Source of the DNA: Promethearchaeota archaeon
GTDB lineage: Archaea > Asgardarchaeota > Lokiarchaeia > Sigynarchaeales > MK-D1
Direction: 5' to 3'
DNA length: 7,609 nt
Assembly (NCBI GenBank): GCA_016839865.1
Contig: JAEOTN010000121.1
Span: 1-7,609 of the forward strand
Part shown: positions 5,899 through 7,609 of the stretch, one piece after another
Numbering within the stretch: position 1 is the first letter of the stretch
Layout of the letters: each line of letters starts with the position of its first letter
Made by a program: the position numbers and the translations under genes
The notes under the pieces: model-generated
Databases searched by the model: none
What the model saw: only the letters and a program-made list of their open reading frames with translations
Told to the model about the DNA's origin: nothing

Positions 5899-7609
5899 AT
5901 GACTTCTAAATCTACTAGTTCAGCTGAAAAAACCGCGAAAGGCACTCAACAAAGTGATCGAAAGTATAGACCAGCAATTTCCTTTAAAAAATGGAAAATG
6001 TCTAAAGAACTCGAGGTCCTTGACGAATGGGAGACTAATGGTTCTTATTCTGGCTATAAATTCGATCCTAATTCGAAAAAGAAATTGTTTTCGATCGATA
6101 CTCCTCCTCCCTACCCTTCAGGGAAATGGCATGTTGGAGCGGTCGCGCATTATGCTATGATTGATATGATTGCACGAACCCAACGAATGCGGGGGTACAA
6201 TGTACATTTTCCTTGGTGCTCCGATCGAAACGGAATAAATATTGAGCTGGTGGTTGAGAAGAAGGAAGAAAAATCTCTTTATGAATTTGATCGTGAAGAA
6301 TTCATTACCAAATGCAAAAGCGAAATCACCAAAATTGCAGATGATATCGACAGCATTGCAAAGCGGATAGGATTATCTGCAGATTTTGACGATCCGTATA
6401 AAACTGATAGTGATGAGTATCGTACTGTCACTCAGAGTGTCTTTATCGAATTATACAAAAGGGGATTTGTGTATGAGGATTTAAGACCGAATAATTATTG
6501 CCCTGGTTGTAAGACTACCATAGCAGATGCAGAAATCTACTATAAAGATAGCGAAATTACTCTTAATCACGTTAAATTCCCCATAGAAGGTCAGGAGGAT
6601 CTCAATAATTCTGATGGTCATATTGTTATTGCAACTACACGACCTGAATTAATCTGTGCTTGTCAAATTGTTCTTGTTCATCCTGAAGATGAACGATATA
6701 AGAAATTCCATGGAAAAAGAGCAATTTTACCAATGTTTAAGCGTTCTGTCCCTATCCGTCCTCACCCATCAGCGAAAATGGAATACGGTTCAGGCGCAGT
6801 TATGATCTGTTCATTTGGAGATTCTACTGATGTTCAATTGTTTCGAGAACTCAATCTAGAACCAATAAAAGCTCTAGATTTAGATGTGAGATTTACAGAC
6901 GCTGCAGGAAAATATAAGGGAATGTCTGTCTCAAAAGCACGCGAATCAATCTTGGAGGACTTGGATATGTTTGGACATTTGGAAAAACAAGAGCAAACCC
7001 CCCATAAATATCCGACGTGCGAACGATCCAAGGACAGAGTAGAAATAATTCTTCTAAAAGAGTATTATCTTAAACAAGTGGAATATTTGGACGATATTCG
7101 AGAGTTTGCTCATAAAATGAAATTTCACCCATCTAAGAACAGAAATATCTTATTGGATTGGATAAATAGTGTAACAATTGATTGGCCGATCTCGAGACGA
7201 AGATATTATCATACGGAAATCCCTGTCTGGAAATGTAATGATTGTGGAGAAATTCATGTTCCCCCTCCAGGCAAATATTATCAACCATGGAAAGAAGATC
7301 CTCCATTTGCAGACAAACCTTGCACAAAATGCGGTTCCACATCTGGTTATACGGGGGAAGAACGAACCTTCGATACTTGGATGGACAGTTCTAATAGTAG
7401 CATTTACGTTTTAGGATATGGAAAAGATTCGGATTTCTTCAAAAAACATTATCCATGCTCCATTCGACCTCAAGGAAGAGATATTGTTCGTACATGGTTA
7501 TATTACACTATTTTGAAGAATCGTCTGTTATTCAATCACAAACCTTTTACTCATGTGTGGATCTCTGGTTTAGGAATGGATAAATCGGGTCGAAAGATGT
7601 CGAAAAGTC
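5899..7609 (+). CDS. valS: Valyl-tRNA synthetase, archaeal type (3' end outside window)
   Basis: Class I enzyme that attaches valine to tRNA-Val and hydrolyses mischarged Thr-tRNA. An in-frame TGA at 5890 makes ATG 5899 the first possible start, and the frame stays open to the right edge, giving 570 residues of a family of about 800-900. Seen: a short hydrophilic N-terminal extension (1-50); DTPPPYPSG leading into the HIGH-type motif HVGA (78-81) and the NGINIE stretch; a CPGC zinc knuckle (201-204); editing-domain TTRPEL with HPEDERY; the GSGAVMICSFGD stretch; return to the catalytic core at DWPISRRRYY; a second pair of knuckles CNDC (446-449) and CTKC (475-478); RPQGRDIVRTW, the valine-type signature; KMSKS (566-570) at the very edge. 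The missing part should be the anticodon-binding domain. All expected motifs in the visible part are intact. Confidence 0.95.
   Translation, partial: MTSKSTSSAEKTAKGTQQSDRKYRPAISFKKWKMSKELEVLDEWETNGSYSGYKFDPNSKKKLFSIDTPPPYPSGKWHVGAVAHYAMIDMIARTQRMRGYNVHFPWCSDRNGINIELVVEKKEEKSLYEFDREEFITKCKSEITKIADDIDSIAKRIGLSADFDDPYKTDSDEYRTVTQSVFIELYKRGFVYEDLRPNNYCPGCKTTIADAEIYYKDSEITLNHVKFPIEGQEDLNNSDGHIVIATTRPELICACQIVLVHPEDERYKKFHGKRAILPMFKRSVPIRPHPSAKMEYGSGAVMICSFGDSTDVQLFRELNLEPIKALDLDVRFTDAAGKYKGMSVSKARESILEDLDMFGHLEKQEQTPHKYPTCERSKDRVEIILLKEYYLKQVEYLDDIREFAHKMKFHPSKNRNILLDWINSVTIDWPISRRRYYHTEIPVWKCNDCGEIHVPPPGKYYQPWKEDPPFADKPCTKCGSTSGYTGEERTFDTWMDSSNSSIYVLGYGKDSDFFKKHYPCSIRPQGRDIVRTWLYYTILKNRLLFNHKPFTHVWISGLGMDKSGRKMSKS

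Noticed and set aside
6130..6141. HIGH motif of valS reads HVGA, lacking the last His
   Set aside because: As I recall, some archaeal valyl-tRNA synthetases have HIGA or a similar variant in this same sequence context, so it is not a sign of decay.
5954..6160. 68-codon plus-strand frame inside valS
   Set aside because: The valS frame through the same bases encodes conserved catalytic motifs, so this is a shadow.
1..7609. CRISPR arrays, insertion sequences, attachment sites or prophage genes
   Set aside because: No regular spaced repeats, transposase or integrase sequence, or terminal inverted repeats were seen. A tRNA is present, but no duplicated tRNA end lies nearby in the window.

Overview
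The window is an AT-rich piece of an archaeal genome. Topoisomerase VI, an archaeal/eukaryotic-type valyl-tRNA synthetase, TATA-like promoters with very short leaders and a tRNA gene without an encoded CCA all fit Archaea. A Ras-superfamily (MglA-like) GTPase and a SPO11-like Top6A suggest an Asgard archaeon, but this is inference from remembered family features, not from a tree.

Layout. Positions 1-4770 hold a tight plus-strand operon. It contains a very large DNA topoisomerase VI subunit B (entering from the left edge, 5' end missing), subunit A 13 nt later, and an unrecognised 186-residue helical protein whose ATG overlaps the subunit A stop codon (TAATG). Positions 4771-5000 are non-coding and carry short repeats and a clear TATA box. 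Positions 5001-5687 encode an MglA-like small GTPase. Two bases after its stop, on the opposite strand, ends a tRNA-Ala(CGC) gene (5690-5762). A short divergent promoter region follows, and from 5899 to the right edge runs valS, cut off just after its KMSKS motif.

How the genes work together. Top6B (ATPase) and Top6A (DNA cleavage) should form a type IIB topoisomerase that relaxes and decatenates DNA. Here subunit B is nearly twice the usual length. It has an acidic insert in the ATPase domain, a coiled-coil insert in H2TH, a further insert before the transducer, and a C-terminal winged helix on a Pro/Ser/Thr-rich tail. The ATPase N-box is not recognisable in the window, and the lysine of the conserved transducer S-T-K motif appears to be histidine. 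Subunit A resembles eukaryotic SPO11 around the catalytic tyrosine and at its C-terminus. With the translationally coupled third gene, this could be a remodelled topoisomerase VI complex with an extra subunit; it is the most interesting part of the window. The GTPase, tRNA and valS look like separate transcription units.
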